DNA from: SLJK01 sp964567295
GTDB lineage: Bacteria > Bacillota > Dethiobacteria > DTU022 > UBA8154
NCBI GenBank assembly: GCA_964567295.1
Contig: CAZMLU010000006.1
Coordinates: 1 to 60,478 of the forward strand
Direction of reading: 5' to 3'
Length of the DNA: 60,478 nucleotides
Made by a program: the position numbers and the translations under genes. Each line of letters opens with the position of its first letter. Position 1 is the stretch's first letter. The notes beneath the pieces are model-generated. The model made no database searches. It had not been told where the DNA came from and saw nothing but the letters and a program-made list of their open reading frames with translations. This document shows positions 51,449-59,264 of the stretch, in pieces.

Positions 51449-52504
51449 TTATAACCCTTTCGTCCTGGCACCGGCCACCGCTTCTGAGCATTGGCAGGGG
51501 CCTTTTTCTTCTCCTTCTTCTGCCGTTTCCGCCTTTACTTTGTCGCTGCCGCGCACATGACACGCAGTCCCGGAACAAACGGTAACGTTGTGCTTACCCC
51601 TGGGCTCCAAACTGAAAGATTTGTAAAAAGTAGCCACGCTGTAAATATCCATCAAGGAAATATTTTTTTCTTTGGCCAGTTCTCTCAGCACCACTTCCGG
51701 GAGATAGTTGTGCTTCTCCTGGTGACCCAATAGCACCGAAATTTGCAGGGCGGTATCCATTACCGCTTCTGCCAGTTCACCTTCCAGAAATCCAAGGCTG
51801 ATGCGGCTGCTCGGACCGGAGACACCTACTGCCGCTGCAGCCTTGCCCAGGTGGTTTAGAATGGGTGATGCCACACAGCGTATGCCATCTTCTGTTTCCT
51901 CCACGTCCAGAGCATAGCCCTGCTTTTTAACCTTCTCTAACTCGTTTTTAAGTGCATTAGGCGATGTGATAGTCTGTCGCGTAAAGCTTTCCAATTCTTT
52001 AGATGCCAGGAAACGATCCAGCTCCGAGGGATTCAAAAATGCCAGCAGCGCTTTTCCCACAGCATTGGAGTGCGTGGGAGCCCTGCTTCCCAACCTGGCT
52101 ATCATTTTTACCATTTTATCCGACTCCACCTGGTCTATGTAGATCGCGTCGCCCTGATCCAGGATGGCCAGGTTAGCAGTCTCTTTGTAGCGGAGAGCCA
52201 GTTTTTTCAAGTAAGGCCTAGCTATAGTGCGAACATCAAGTGTATAAAGAGCTGTGTTTCCTATGCTAAAAGTCTTGATCCCCAGTTGGTACTTCCCTGT
52301 ATATAGATCCTGTTGGGCAAAACCCATCATGATCAGTGTCTTTAAAAGACGGTGAGCGGTGCTAACCTTGAGCTCCAAATGCTTGCTTATCTCGCCTAAG
52401 TTCATAGGATGACCTCTTTCGGCAAGAAGCTCCAGGATTCGGAAAGTTCTTTCGACCGACTGCACCGGCTTTTCTTTAACGTAATTTTTGATCGCCTCTA
52501 CCAC
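51449..52504 (-). CDS. IclR-type transcriptional regulator fused in frame to a partial NuoE-like [2Fe-2S] domain
   Basis: Residues 1-255 are a complete IclR regulator: winged helix (VERTFRILELLAERGHPMNLGEI, STAHRLLKTLIMMGFAQQ) and effector domain (ANLAILDQGDAIYIDQVES, GRCVA-like EDGIRCVASPILN, VGVSGPSSRIS). From about residue 265 the sequence switches to NuoE/HndA type: YLPEVVLRELAKEKNISLMD, IYSVATFYKSFSLEPRGKH, VCSGTACHVRGSDK. Only the first cluster pair (C-x4-C) is present; the protein ends soon after with a GPCQCSEAV tail instead of the normal second pair. GTG start with GGGGGG seven bases upstream, below a perfect sigma-A promoter. Could be a deletion scar joining two genes, or a redox-sensing regulator. 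Confidence 0.75.
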   Translation of the reverse strand: MVEAIKNYVKEKPVQSVERTFRILELLAERGHPMNLGEISKHLELKVSTAHRLLKTLIMMGFAQQDLYTGKYQLGIKTFSIGNTALYTLDVRTIARPYLKKLALRYKETANLAILDQGDAIYIDQVESDKMVKMIARLGSRAPTHSNAVGKALLAFLNPSELDRFLASKELESFTRQTITSPNALKNELEKVKKQGYALDVEETEDGIRCVASPILNHLGKAAAAVGVSGPSSRISLGFLEGELAEAVMDTALQISVLLGHQEKHNYLPEVVLRELAKEKNISLMDIYSVATFYKSFSLEPRGKHNVTVCSGTACHVRGSDKVKAETAEEGEEKGPCQCSEAVAGARTKGL

Positions 52505-52584
52505 TCTTGTTCCCCCCTTTCTTACTCTTTCCGTTCACGAGATTCCGTATCGTGCAATGCCATTCTACTTTTACTGTATAATAG

Positions 52585-52613
52585 ATTATAGGGGGCAACG
52601 ATATCCGTGTCAA
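52585..52613 (-). promoter_or_regulatory. Consensus sigma-A promoter of the IclR-NuoE chimera
   Basis: Minus strand TTGACA (52613-52608), 17 bases, TATAAT (52590-52585). Matches consensus at every position. Transcript start near 52578; the leader contains an inverted repeat CACGA/TCGTG at 52536-52554. Confidence 0.9.
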
Positions 52614-52621
52614 GAAAAATA

Positions 52622-52638
52622 TTTCCGCATAATGGAAA
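52622..52638. promoter_or_regulatory. Candidate IclR operator upstream of the chimera gene
   Basis: TTTCCGCATAATGGAAA is an inverted repeat (TTTCC/GGAAA) placed eight bases upstream of the -35 box. Fourteen of the first sixteen positions match the palindrome at 54114-54130 in the glutamate dehydrogenase leader. IclR proteins bind sites of this form. Confidence 0.6.
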
Positions 52639-52659
52639 CATGTTTTGTTTTTTCTTTTT

Positions 52660-52691
52660 ACAAAAAATGACCGCTTATTTAACGGTCATTT
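52660..52691 (-). terminator. Intrinsic terminator of the glutamate dehydrogenase gene
   Basis: Minus strand AAATGACCG-9 bases-CGGTCATTT followed by TTTG. Nine-pair stem at 52683-52691 and 52665-52673, short T-run. Confidence 0.7.
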
Positions 52692-52761
52692 CAGATAGCT
52701 TGGTTTATTATATTATGGACGACAACCTAAGAGTTCTTAAACACTTTATAGTTCCCTCAAT

Positions 52762-54039
52762 TCAGGCCCAGCCGCGGAGCTTCATGGCTTCAGCTACCCT
52801 TTTTACAGAAACCACATAAGCCGCTCTGCGCATATTGATACCGTATTCCCTGGAGGTATTGAGAACGGAATAATATGCGCTGTTCATTTTAAGATTAAGC
52901 TTTTCGTAAACTTCTTTTTCCTCCCAATAATACATGGAAAAATTTTGCACCATTTCAAAGTAGGAGACCGTAACCCCACCGGCGTTGCATAAAAAGTCCG
53001 GAAGAAGGTGGACACCTTTTTCATATAAGATATCATCTGCTTCGGGCGTGGTGGGGCCATTGGCAAATTCTGCCACAATCTTGGCCTGCACCTGATGGGC
53101 ATTGCTGGCTGTTAACACATTTTCCAGGGCACTCGGGCAGAGTACATCTACCTCCAGCTCCAGGATTCGCTCCGGTTCTAAGAAAATAGCTCCGGGGAAG
53201 TCTACCACGGTTCCATTTTTCTGCTTGAATTTGAAAACTTCGTCAGGATCAAAACCCTCAGGGCTGAAAATAGCCCCCTTGCTGTCGCTTATGGCAACAA
53301 TGCGGCTTCCAAAAAGATTTTTCGCCAGGTGGGCTACATAATAACCGGCATTGCCATAGCCCTGGATGGCTAAAGTAGCATTCGCTAAATCTATCTTGCA
53401 GGTTTTGGCAGCCTCGCGCAAAACATAAAGCCCTCCCCGGGCTGTAGCATCGTTTCTTCCAAGAGACCCACCTATCTGCGGAGGCTTACCGGTGATAACT
53501 CCGAACTGATTCTTCCCGGCAATCTTGGAATACTCATCCATCATCCAGGCCATAACCTGGGAGTTGGTATAAACATCCGGCGCGGGAATATCCTTTTCCG
53601 GCCCAATAAACTGCCAGAGTTGGGATACATATCCCCTGCTCAAGCGCTCCAGTTCACCTGCGGATAGCTCCTTGGGATTGCAGATAACCCCTCCCTTTCC
53701 CCCGCCCAGGGGCAGATTGAGAAGCGCGCATTTCCAGGTCATCCAGGCGGCGAGAGCCCTGACGGTGTCAATGGTTTCTTCGGGATGGAAACGGATTCCA
53801 CCTTTAGCAGGGCCCAAAACATCGTTATGGACCACCCTAAACCCTTTGAATACCTTTACGGAATTGTCATCCATGCGCACAGGAATATAAAGGTGTATTT
53901 CCCTACTGGGAACTCTTATAATCTCGTGAACATTGGGATCCAGTTCGAGATAACCGGCGCACTGATCACACTGTCTCTGAGCAATTTCAAAAGGATTATG
54001 ACTTGACATCTCCTCAAGAACGTTTTCTGTAAGACTCAT
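52762..54039 (-). CDS. gdhA: Glutamate dehydrogenase (Glu/Leu/Phe/Val dehydrogenase family)
   Basis: Reversible oxidative deamination of glutamate to 2-oxoglutarate. Signatures: VFKGFRVVHNDVLGPAKGGIRFHP near residue 45 (here only key residues), the catalytic-lysine motif LPLGGGKGGVICNP near 103-116, VYTNSQVMAWMMDEYSK near 150, and the Rossmann motif ATLAIQGYGNAGYYVAH near 215. 425 residues from the ATG at 54039, the normal size of the small hexameric form. A longer frame to 54123 exists but crosses the operator and transcript start. Regulated by its own consensus promoter with a palindrome at about +4 to +20. Flanked by two IclR genes. Confidence 0.92.
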   Translation of the reverse strand: MSLTENVLEEMSSHNPFEIAQRQCDQCAGYLELDPNVHEIIRVPSREIHLYIPVRMDDNSVKVFKGFRVVHNDVLGPAKGGIRFHPEETIDTVRALAAWMTWKCALLNLPLGGGKGGVICNPKELSAGELERLSRGYVSQLWQFIGPEKDIPAPDVYTNSQVMAWMMDEYSKIAGKNQFGVITGKPPQIGGSLGRNDATARGGLYVLREAAKTCKIDLANATLAIQGYGNAGYYVAHLAKNLFGSRIVAISDSKGAIFSPEGFDPDEVFKFKQKNGTVVDFPGAIFLEPERILELEVDVLCPSALENVLTASNAHQVQAKIVAEFANGPTTPEADDILYEKGVHLLPDFLCNAGGVTVSYFEMVQNFSMYYWEEKEVYEKLNLKMNSAYYSVLNTSREYGINMRRAAYVVSVKRVAEAMKLRGWA

Positions 54040-54113
54040 TTCATTAATCACCCACCTTAATACCTTAATGATTAGAACTTGCTGCAGAATTGCTTTTGTT
54101 GTCCGCAAAAAAT

Positions 54114-54130
54114 CTTCCACCATGCGGAAA
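54114..54130. promoter_or_regulatory. Candidate IclR operator in the glutamate dehydrogenase leader
   Basis: On the minus strand TTTCCGCATGGTGGAAG, closely matching TTTCCGCATAATGGAAA before the IclR-NuoE gene. It covers about +4 to +20 of the transcript, the right place for repression. Confidence 0.6.
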
Positions 54131-54140
54131 CTTCTTTTTT

Positions 54141-54169
54141 ATTATATTCAAGCCCATTTTATCTGTCAA
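54141..54169 (-). promoter_or_regulatory. Consensus sigma-A promoter of glutamate dehydrogenase
   Basis: Minus strand TTGACA (54169-54164), 17 bases, TATAAT (54146-54141). Transcript start near 54134; leader about 95 bases. Confidence 0.9.
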
Positions 54170-54199
54170 GCAAAAATTTAAAGGTGGACCCCAAATTCG

Positions 54200-54229
54200 A
54201 ATAAAACTCCGGGTTAAGCTGAACCGGAG
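54200..54229 (-). terminator. Probable intrinsic terminator of the second IclR gene
   Basis: Minus strand CTCCGGTT-CAGCTT-AACCCGGAG (one bulged C) followed by TTTTATT. A wider pairing of GGAACCCAAAA with TTTGGGGTCC (within 54187-54241) can enclose it. Confidence 0.65.
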
Positions 54230-54280
54230 ATTTTGGGTTCCTTCCGAGATAATTTGCAGCAAAAACCAAAGTTGCTAAAT

Positions 54281-55102
54281 CTAGGCGCCGCTGCTATCAT
54301 AACCCATTTTAGCCGATATTTTAGCTGCAACATCTTTCACGATATCAACCAGTTCGTTTTTCATGTAATAGGTGGTGATACGGGTGCTGGGACCGGAAAC
54401 ACTGATACTGGCAACCGGTCGGCTTTCATGATTAAATACGGGAGCGGCCACACAGCGCACATGCTCTTCGCGTTCTCCCCAGTCTAAAGCATGACCTTCA
54501 TTGCGTATTCTCTGAAGTTCCTTTTTCAAATCCTTCGGCTCTGTAATGGTTTCGTTGGTATATTTTTCCATATCGATCTGCCCTATAATTTCCTCTATCT
54601 TTTCATCAGGGAGAAAAGCCATCAGCGCCTTGCCTGAAGCGGTACAGTGAATAGGGCCCCTGTGTCCCACCTGGGCAAACATCTTGACGATAATTAAGTT
54701 CTTGGATTCAACCTGGTCGACGTATACTACTTCTGTATTATCTAAAATGGCCAGGTTCGCTGTTTCGTTGCATCTATGCACCAGTTCCTCCAGGTAAGGC
54801 CTGCTTATCGTCCTGATATCGGAAAGGTAGAGTACGGCATTGGCCAACTCCAGCACTTTAAAACCCAGCCTGTATCTGCTATCGTCCTGGTTTTGTTCTA
54901 CGTAGCCCCTGTGAGCCAGCGTGGTAAGCAGGCGGTGCACCGTGCTTACTTTTAATCCTACCTTTTCAGCCAGGTCAGTCACCGTTATAGGGGCTCCATC
55001 CTGACTCATGGCCTCCAGGATATTGATCACTCTTTCAACAGACTGGACAAATTTTCCTTCCTTCTCTTCCACTCCCCCGCTGCTGCCGGTGATATCGCTC
55101 AT
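54281..55102 (-). CDS. IclR-family transcriptional regulator, 273 aa
   Basis: Winged helix at about residues 20-80 (VQSVERVINILEAMSQDGAP, KVSTVHRLLTTLAHRGYVEQ), effector-binding IclR domain after (ANLAILDNTEVVYVDQVESK, HCTASGKALMAFLPDE, EEHVRCVAAPVFN, ISVSGPSTRIT). Closely related in pattern to the regulator part of the chimera 1.8 kb away, indicating paralogy. Typical length plus an acidic N-terminal lead. A consensus promoter and a palindrome at 55147-55161 precede it, suggesting self-repression. Likely targets are nearby catabolic genes; its effector is unknown. Confidence 0.9.
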   Translation of the reverse strand: MSDITGSSGGVEEKEGKFVQSVERVINILEAMSQDGAPITVTDLAEKVGLKVSTVHRLLTTLAHRGYVEQNQDDSRYRLGFKVLELANAVLYLSDIRTISRPYLEELVHRCNETANLAILDNTEVVYVDQVESKNLIIVKMFAQVGHRGPIHCTASGKALMAFLPDEKIEEIIGQIDMEKYTNETITEPKDLKKELQRIRNEGHALDWGEREEHVRCVAAPVFNHESRPVASISVSGPSTRITTYYMKNELVDIVKDVAAKISAKMGYDSSGA

Positions 55103-55146
55103 ACAGCAAGCCTCCGTAGATAGCGTAGCTGAAACGCTTTATTTTA

Positions 55147-55161
55147 TGAAAATCAGTTTCA
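55147..55161. promoter_or_regulatory. Candidate autoregulatory operator of the second IclR gene
   Basis: TGAAAATCAGTTTCA, an inverted repeat with TGAAA/TTTCA arms, lies about 4 to 18 bases into the predicted transcript. It differs from the TTTCCGCAT-type palindromes, so this regulator may read a different site. Confidence 0.5.
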
Positions 55162-55171
55162 TTCTCGCTCA

Positions 55172-55200
55172 ATTGTATGCAATAGCCGGTAAGTTGTCAA
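55172..55200 (-). promoter_or_regulatory. Sigma-A promoter of the second IclR gene
   Basis: Minus strand TTGACA (55200-55195), 17 bases, TACAAT (55177-55172). Transcript start near 55165, leader about 62 bases. Confidence 0.85.
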
Positions 55201-55305
55201 GCAACATATATTCTTTCTTCATCACCGGTCGAATTTTAATTAACTAAAAACATAAAATATGGTAAAATAGCGGTAAAAAGGCGAAAAAGGCAGGCCAACA
55301 ACCCC

Positions 55306-55857
55306 ATGACAGAAATAAGCAGCCTGGAAGATCTTTATCACCAGCATTTTGACCGGGTATACCGAACTGCCTACCTGGTTACCGGTAATCGCCAGATGGC
55401 TGAAGACGCTACGCAGGAAGCCTTCCTCAAGGTTATAGTTAATCTCGATAAACTGCGCGATATAAAAAAGTTCGGCTCCTGGGTAAACGTTATCGCCTCT
55501 AACTGTGCAGTTGATCTTTTACGAAAAAATAAAAAACTGCAATTTAGCGATAATACGGAAACATACCCCGATGAATCCCACCGATCACCCCAAGAAGAAT
55601 GGGAAAAAGAAGAAACAAGCCAGGAATTACAAGAGGCCCTTTCTCGACTGAATCCAGAAGACAGGAGCCTGATTGTGCTGAGGTATTTTAACGAGCTGAG
55701 CATAAAGGAGATTGCAGATCTTACTGCCACCCGCTCCGGGACCATAAAGTCCAGGCTATTTAGAGCCAGGGGAAAATTAAGGCTCCTAATGCAACCTTGG
55801 GATAAGGAAAAACGTCACCTAGACAAGGAAAAAAAGATTCAAAATCAAAATAAATGA
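55306..55857 (+). CDS. ECF-family RNA polymerase sigma factor
   Basis: Region 2 at about residues 10-80 (YRTAYLVTGNRQMAEDATQE, LRDIKKFGSWVNVIASNCAVDLLRKNK as its core pattern) and region 4 at about 115-165 (LNPEDRSLIVLRYFNELSIK, SGTIKSRLFRARGKLRLLM). 183 residues, standard for extracytoplasmic-function sigma factors. Shine-Dalgarno is weak. The stop overlaps the next gene's ATG (ATGA), the usual coupling with an anti-sigma gene. TAAAAT at 55264 may be the -10 of its promoter, with no clear -35. Confidence 0.9.
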   Translation: MTEISSLEDLYHQHFDRVYRTAYLVTGNRQMAEDATQEAFLKVIVNLDKLRDIKKFGSWVNVIASNCAVDLLRKNKKLQFSDNTETYPDESHRSPQEEWEKEETSQELQEALSRLNPEDRSLIVLRYFNELSIKEIADLTATRSGTIKSRLFRARGKLRLLMQPWDKEKRHLDKEKKIQNQNK

Positions 55858-56726
55858 ATAATAAAGAGAGAACTACCATGAGATATTTTGAAAACAAACG
55901 GCTCGAACGGTTGCTCAGAAAACACTTGATCCGGAAAGCAAGGGAAATAAACCCGCCTTCCAGCGATATGCTCTGGGCAGAACTGGAGCAGCAGCTGGAA
56001 AATAAGGGAACCCCGGTCCCTACCCAAAGACAAGCTGAGGAAATTGTGGAAACACCGGCGGCATCCCGGGGAAAACACCGGGAGCCGGTTCAATCCTTTT
56101 GGAAAAGATACCGACCCGCGGCGGTCGTCACTGCTGCAGGTATAGTCCTGGTCATCATAATTACACAGCTGCCTTTTACACAGGTAGTCGACTATCTTGC
56201 TCCGGAAACAACAATGCGCAGTGATGAAGGCGCCGTAGGATTAGAAATGGAGATGGACGAGGAAGATAGCGCACTACAAGAAACCGTCCCGCATTTTACT
56301 GCTGCGGAAGACTTCCGGGAAGCACTTGAAAAATTACAGCCTCCCGCAGCTGAGGAGGTTTACCTGCTGAAACCTTTTACTGATGATTTTACTTTTACAA
56401 AGGGTAACATAATTCACACAGAAGAATATCTAGTGCAGCTTGAACAAACATACGAAAACTCTGCGGGGGAAAAAGTAGTCCTTACGCAGCAATTTATCGA
56501 TGAAGAAATAGCTGCCTCCACGTTTATTGCTGAAGATGAAGAACCATGGGCAGAAGAGTCTCGGCCTGTAGAAGTGGGCGCTTACGAAGGACACATTGCG
56601 CAGCATCAAGACGGACGAAAAATACTGGTTTGGAAGCAGGATAATTCACTGCTTATATTAACAGGTGAACTGGAAAAGGATGCACTGTTGGATACAGCAG
56701 AAAACTCCCTGGTGACTTTTAACTGA
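55854..56726 (+). CDS. Putative membrane anti-sigma factor, 290 aa
   Basis: Coupled by ATGA overlap to the ECF sigma factor. N-terminal cytosolic part rich in charged helices (residues 1-85), one transmembrane helix at about 89-108 (RPAAVVTAAGIVLVIIITQL), then an extracytoplasmic domain of about 180 residues, acidic near the membrane (EMEMDEEDSAL) and with a DUF4367-like ending (GAYEGHIAQHQDGRKILVWK). No zinc-binding HxxxCxxC pattern is visible, so the sigma-binding part is not a ZAS type. An internal ATG (55878) is an alternative start. Confidence 0.7.
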   Translation: MNNKERTTMRYFENKRLERLLRKHLIRKAREINPPSSDMLWAELEQQLENKGTPVPTQRQAEEIVETPAASRGKHREPVQSFWKRYRPAAVVTAAGIVLVIIITQLPFTQVVDYLAPETTMRSDEGAVGLEMEMDEEDSALQETVPHFTAAEDFREALEKLQPPAAEEVYLLKPFTDDFTFTKGNIIHTEEYLVQLEQTYENSAGEKVVLTQQFIDEEIAASTFIAEDEEPWAEESRPVEVGAYEGHIAQHQDGRKILVWKQDNSLLILTGELEKDALLDTAENSLVTFN

Positions 56727-56778
56727 ACCCGGTTTTAGAAAAGAAAGCTAAACGTTGAACGCTCCTTCTGTTTTCAGG

Positions 56779-57771
56779 CTACCTTGCTTCTTCTTCCACA
56801 TCCGTTTCCCCTAACAAAACCTCTTCACCGAGTCCTGTAGTAAAACAAACCAGGAAAAGTGGGGCCTCTTCTTTTTCCGGCAGTGCTGTAAAAACCAGAT
56901 CATGGGGACGGGATATAACCTGAAGGGTGTGCTGTTCAAAGGAAGGCTCCTTAAAATCCACCTCTGCCAGAAGTACATTCTCCCGGGGGAGCATTCTTTC
57001 CACAGTCACCTGGTAACCACTCGAAGGTTGCATGCCGTAAGTGCCCAGTAAATATAAGTCATTCTCCTTTATCCTGGCACTTATACCGGGACGTTCCACA
57101 GCCGTCTCCAACCACTCGGCCGTCCAAGACAATTGCAGCAGCTCCTCTTTACTTCCAAAACGTTGCAAGACAAGTGGTGGCAGACCAGGATGAAATTCTT
57201 CTTCATCAATCTTATCTATATCCAAGAGGGAGGCCAGATACTTTAGATCCCCAAGTGCATCTTGCAGGGCACCGACATAAGGTGGCACCTCCATCTGTTC
57301 TTCCTCTGCCTGTTGAGCAACCACAGGGGTTTCTTCCTCAGGGACACTATCTTCATCAGCGGGGCTATGCAAAGTATCCTCATCTGCTGAGGAAAGGTCA
57401 ATTGCAGGGTGGTTTAACTGGTAAACAACCACACCCACATTTTTTTCTCGCGCAGCAACTTGGAGGGTCTCAAGAAGTTGTTTCCCCTGTTCATCTTCAG
57501 CATGGTTTTCCAGCAGTATGTCAAAAAGATCATCCAGCTGCAAGATTAAGCGGCCTTCTTCGAAAGAGGGAAAAACCGTTTCTTCTTCGGCGGCTTCACC
57601 TTCTGTTTCCTTCCCGGAGACAGCCGAAAAACTATCCTCCGTCTCTTTTGCTACCATTACTTCACCATAATATTCCTTATCCTGCTGCTTTTCAGCCGCT
57701 GCAACCATTACTGCAGAAGCTACCAAAAAAAACATGAGCAGGAAAACTGCTGCGCTTTTCCACGCTTTCAC
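56779..57771 (-). CDS. Secreted or membrane-anchored acidic protein of unknown function, 330 aa
   Basis: GTG 57771 with GGGGGTG about nine bases upstream; the product starts with Lys residues and a hydrophobic core (SAAVFLLMFFLVASAVMVAA), a signal peptide or anchor. The rest is strongly acidic with repeated Glu-rich stretches (EEETVFPSFEEG, PEEETPVVAQQAEEEQ) and no Cys-pair, no recognisable domain. It faces the ECF sigma/anti-sigma pair convergently, so it may belong to the same envelope response, but this is only position. Function not recognised. Confidence 0.6.
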   Translation of the reverse strand: MKAWKSAAVFLLMFFLVASAVMVAAAEKQQDKEYYGEVMVAKETEDSFSAVSGKETEGEAAEEETVFPSFEEGRLILQLDDLFDILLENHAEDEQGKQLLETLQVAAREKNVGVVVYQLNHPAIDLSSADEDTLHSPADEDSVPEEETPVVAQQAEEEQMEVPPYVGALQDALGDLKYLASLLDIDKIDEEEFHPGLPPLVLQRFGSKEELLQLSWTAEWLETAVERPGISARIKENDLYLLGTYGMQPSSGYQVTVERMLPRENVLLAEVDFKEPSFEQHTLQVISRPHDLVFTALPEKEEAPLFLVCFTTGLGEEVLLGETDVEEEAR

Positions 57772-57983
57772 AATAAAACACCCCCGCCTTTTTCTCAATG
57801 CATTAAGATTAACGAAAATGAAAGGCAAAAGGTTACCGGGTGTACCAAAATAATCCGCTCCGGAATAATTTGTCCATGAACACCTGGAGAAGCCCGCGGC
57901 TCATTTTTGGGCAACAAGTCATAAAAATCTTTAAAAGAAGTGGTATCTTTTTACAGCATTTTCTGTGTTTTCCTGCTTTCCAA

Positions 57984-57992
57984 TGTTATAAT
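57984..57992 (+). promoter_or_regulatory. Extended -10 promoter candidate for azlCD
   Basis: TGTTATAAT at 57984-57992, a TGnTATAAT extended -10, with no good -35. Transcript start near 57999, about 50 bases before azlC. Confidence 0.55.
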
Positions 57993-58048
57993 AATTGGCA
58001 AATAGTAAATAACCCCGTCGGTCCTGTTAGAGATAGTAAGGAGTAAAA

Positions 58049-58768
58049 ATGGGCAAAGGAAATTTTGCTTCCGGTCAACTCCATAGCGGTTTTTTAAAAG
58101 GCCTACCGGTTATGATGGGCTATTTCCCCATCGGGTTCGCTTTCGGCATCCTGGCAGCCAATGCCGGTTTAACACTACTGGACACCGTTTTAATGTCGGT
58201 CTTCGTCTACGCCGGTTCTGCCCAGCTCATATCGCTGGGACTGCTGGAAGGAGGGGCGGGAATAATGGCCATCGCCTCCACCACTTTCCTGGTTAACCTG
58301 CGCCATCTACTGATGAGCGCTGCTTTGGCTCCCTACCTGGGACATCTCAGCAGACTCCAACAAGCACTCTTTTCCTACGAGATCACCGATGAAGCCTTCG
58401 CCGTACACAGCACCACTTTTAATAAGGAAAAAAGACCCCCCATAGGCAGGATCTTTACCACAAACATCCTGGCACACCTCTCCTGGGTAGTAAGCTCTTT
58501 CCTGGGTGCCTGGACGGGAACGCTATTAACAGACCTGGAGGCATGGGGATTGGATTACGCCCTTCCCGCCATGTTTATCTCCCTGCTGGTTTTGCAAATA
58601 GGAAGTAATAAACATCTTTTCATCGCCGTTTTTTCCCTGGTATTCTCCACTTTTCTCTACTATTATATGGGAGGGCACTGGTACATTATACTGGCTACCG
58701 TAACAGGGGCTTCAATAGGAGCAGCGATGGAAGGCAAGGGCTTGCCGGCAAAGGCAAACGACTCTTAA
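58049..58768 (+). CDS. azlC: Branched-chain amino acid exporter, large subunit AzlC
   Basis: Membrane protein of the AzlC/LIV-E family that exports branched-chain amino acids or analogues together with AzlD. Typical start GFLKGLPVMMGYFPIGFAFG near residues 14-33, FVYAGSAQLISLGLL near 54, FLVNLRHLLMSAALAPYL near 80, and DEAFAVHST near 117. 239 residues. ATG with AAGGAG five bases upstream. azlD follows 53 bases later. Confidence 0.9.
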   Translation: MGKGNFASGQLHSGFLKGLPVMMGYFPIGFAFGILAANAGLTLLDTVLMSVFVYAGSAQLISLGLLEGGAGIMAIASTTFLVNLRHLLMSAALAPYLGHLSRLQQALFSYEITDEAFAVHSTTFNKEKRPPIGRIFTTNILAHLSWVVSSFLGAWTGTLLTDLEAWGLDYALPAMFISLLVLQIGSNKHLFIAVFSLVFSTFLYYYMGGHWYIILATVTGASIGAAMEGKGLPAKANDS

Positions 58769-58821
58769 AAGACGAAAGCGTCAGGCTCTGATCACCCTGA
58801 ATTGGAGAGGTTACTATAATA

Positions 58822-59154
58822 ATGTCTTATTCTTCAGAAACAGTCTTACTCATCATTCTCCTGATGGCAGTTGTCACCTATCTGCCCCGCCTTTTGCCAC
58901 TGCTTTTTCTTTCGCGTAAAAAACTGCCTCCTCTCTTGGAAAGCTGGCTTTCTTATGTTCCTGTTGCAGTTCTGGCGGCTCTGCTGGGACCGATAATCTT
59001 CATGGAAGACGGGACACTGACCCTGGATATCACCATAAATCCCTACTTCTGGGCGGCCATTCCCTCTTTTGCTATCGCCTTATTAACCAGAAACATGTTT
59101 ACCACCGTGCTGACAGGAATGGTCAGTATAGCAGTTATCAGGCTTTTCCTCTAA
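58822..59154 (+). CDS. azlD: Branched-chain amino acid exporter, small subunit AzlD
   Basis: Short protein of 110 residues with four hydrophobic segments; the family signature TYLPRLLPLLFLSRKKLPP is at about residues 20-38 and SYVPVAVLAALL near 44. Partner of AzlC. GAGAGG about 10 bases upstream of the ATG. Confidence 0.88.
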   Translation: MSYSSETVLLIILLMAVVTYLPRLLPLLFLSRKKLPPLLESWLSYVPVAVLAALLGPIIFMEDGTLTLDITINPYFWAAIPSFAIALLTRNMFTTVLTGMVSIAVIRLFL

Positions 59155-59211
59155 AAAAATTTACATCTAATTGCCATTTTAAAATTGAGATAAAAAGGTT
59201 TTTTCAGGTTC

Positions 59212-59240
59212 TTGAAGAATTGTTGTATATTGTGTAATTA
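59212..59240 (+). promoter_or_regulatory. Likely promoter of the cyclophilin gene
   Basis: TTGAAG (59212-59217), 17 bases, TAATTA (59235-59240). Both boxes have two mismatches or fewer to consensus; transcript start near 59247, 18 bases before the ATG. Confidence 0.5.
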
Positions 59241-59264
59241 AGTACATTGTGAAAGAGGACAGCT

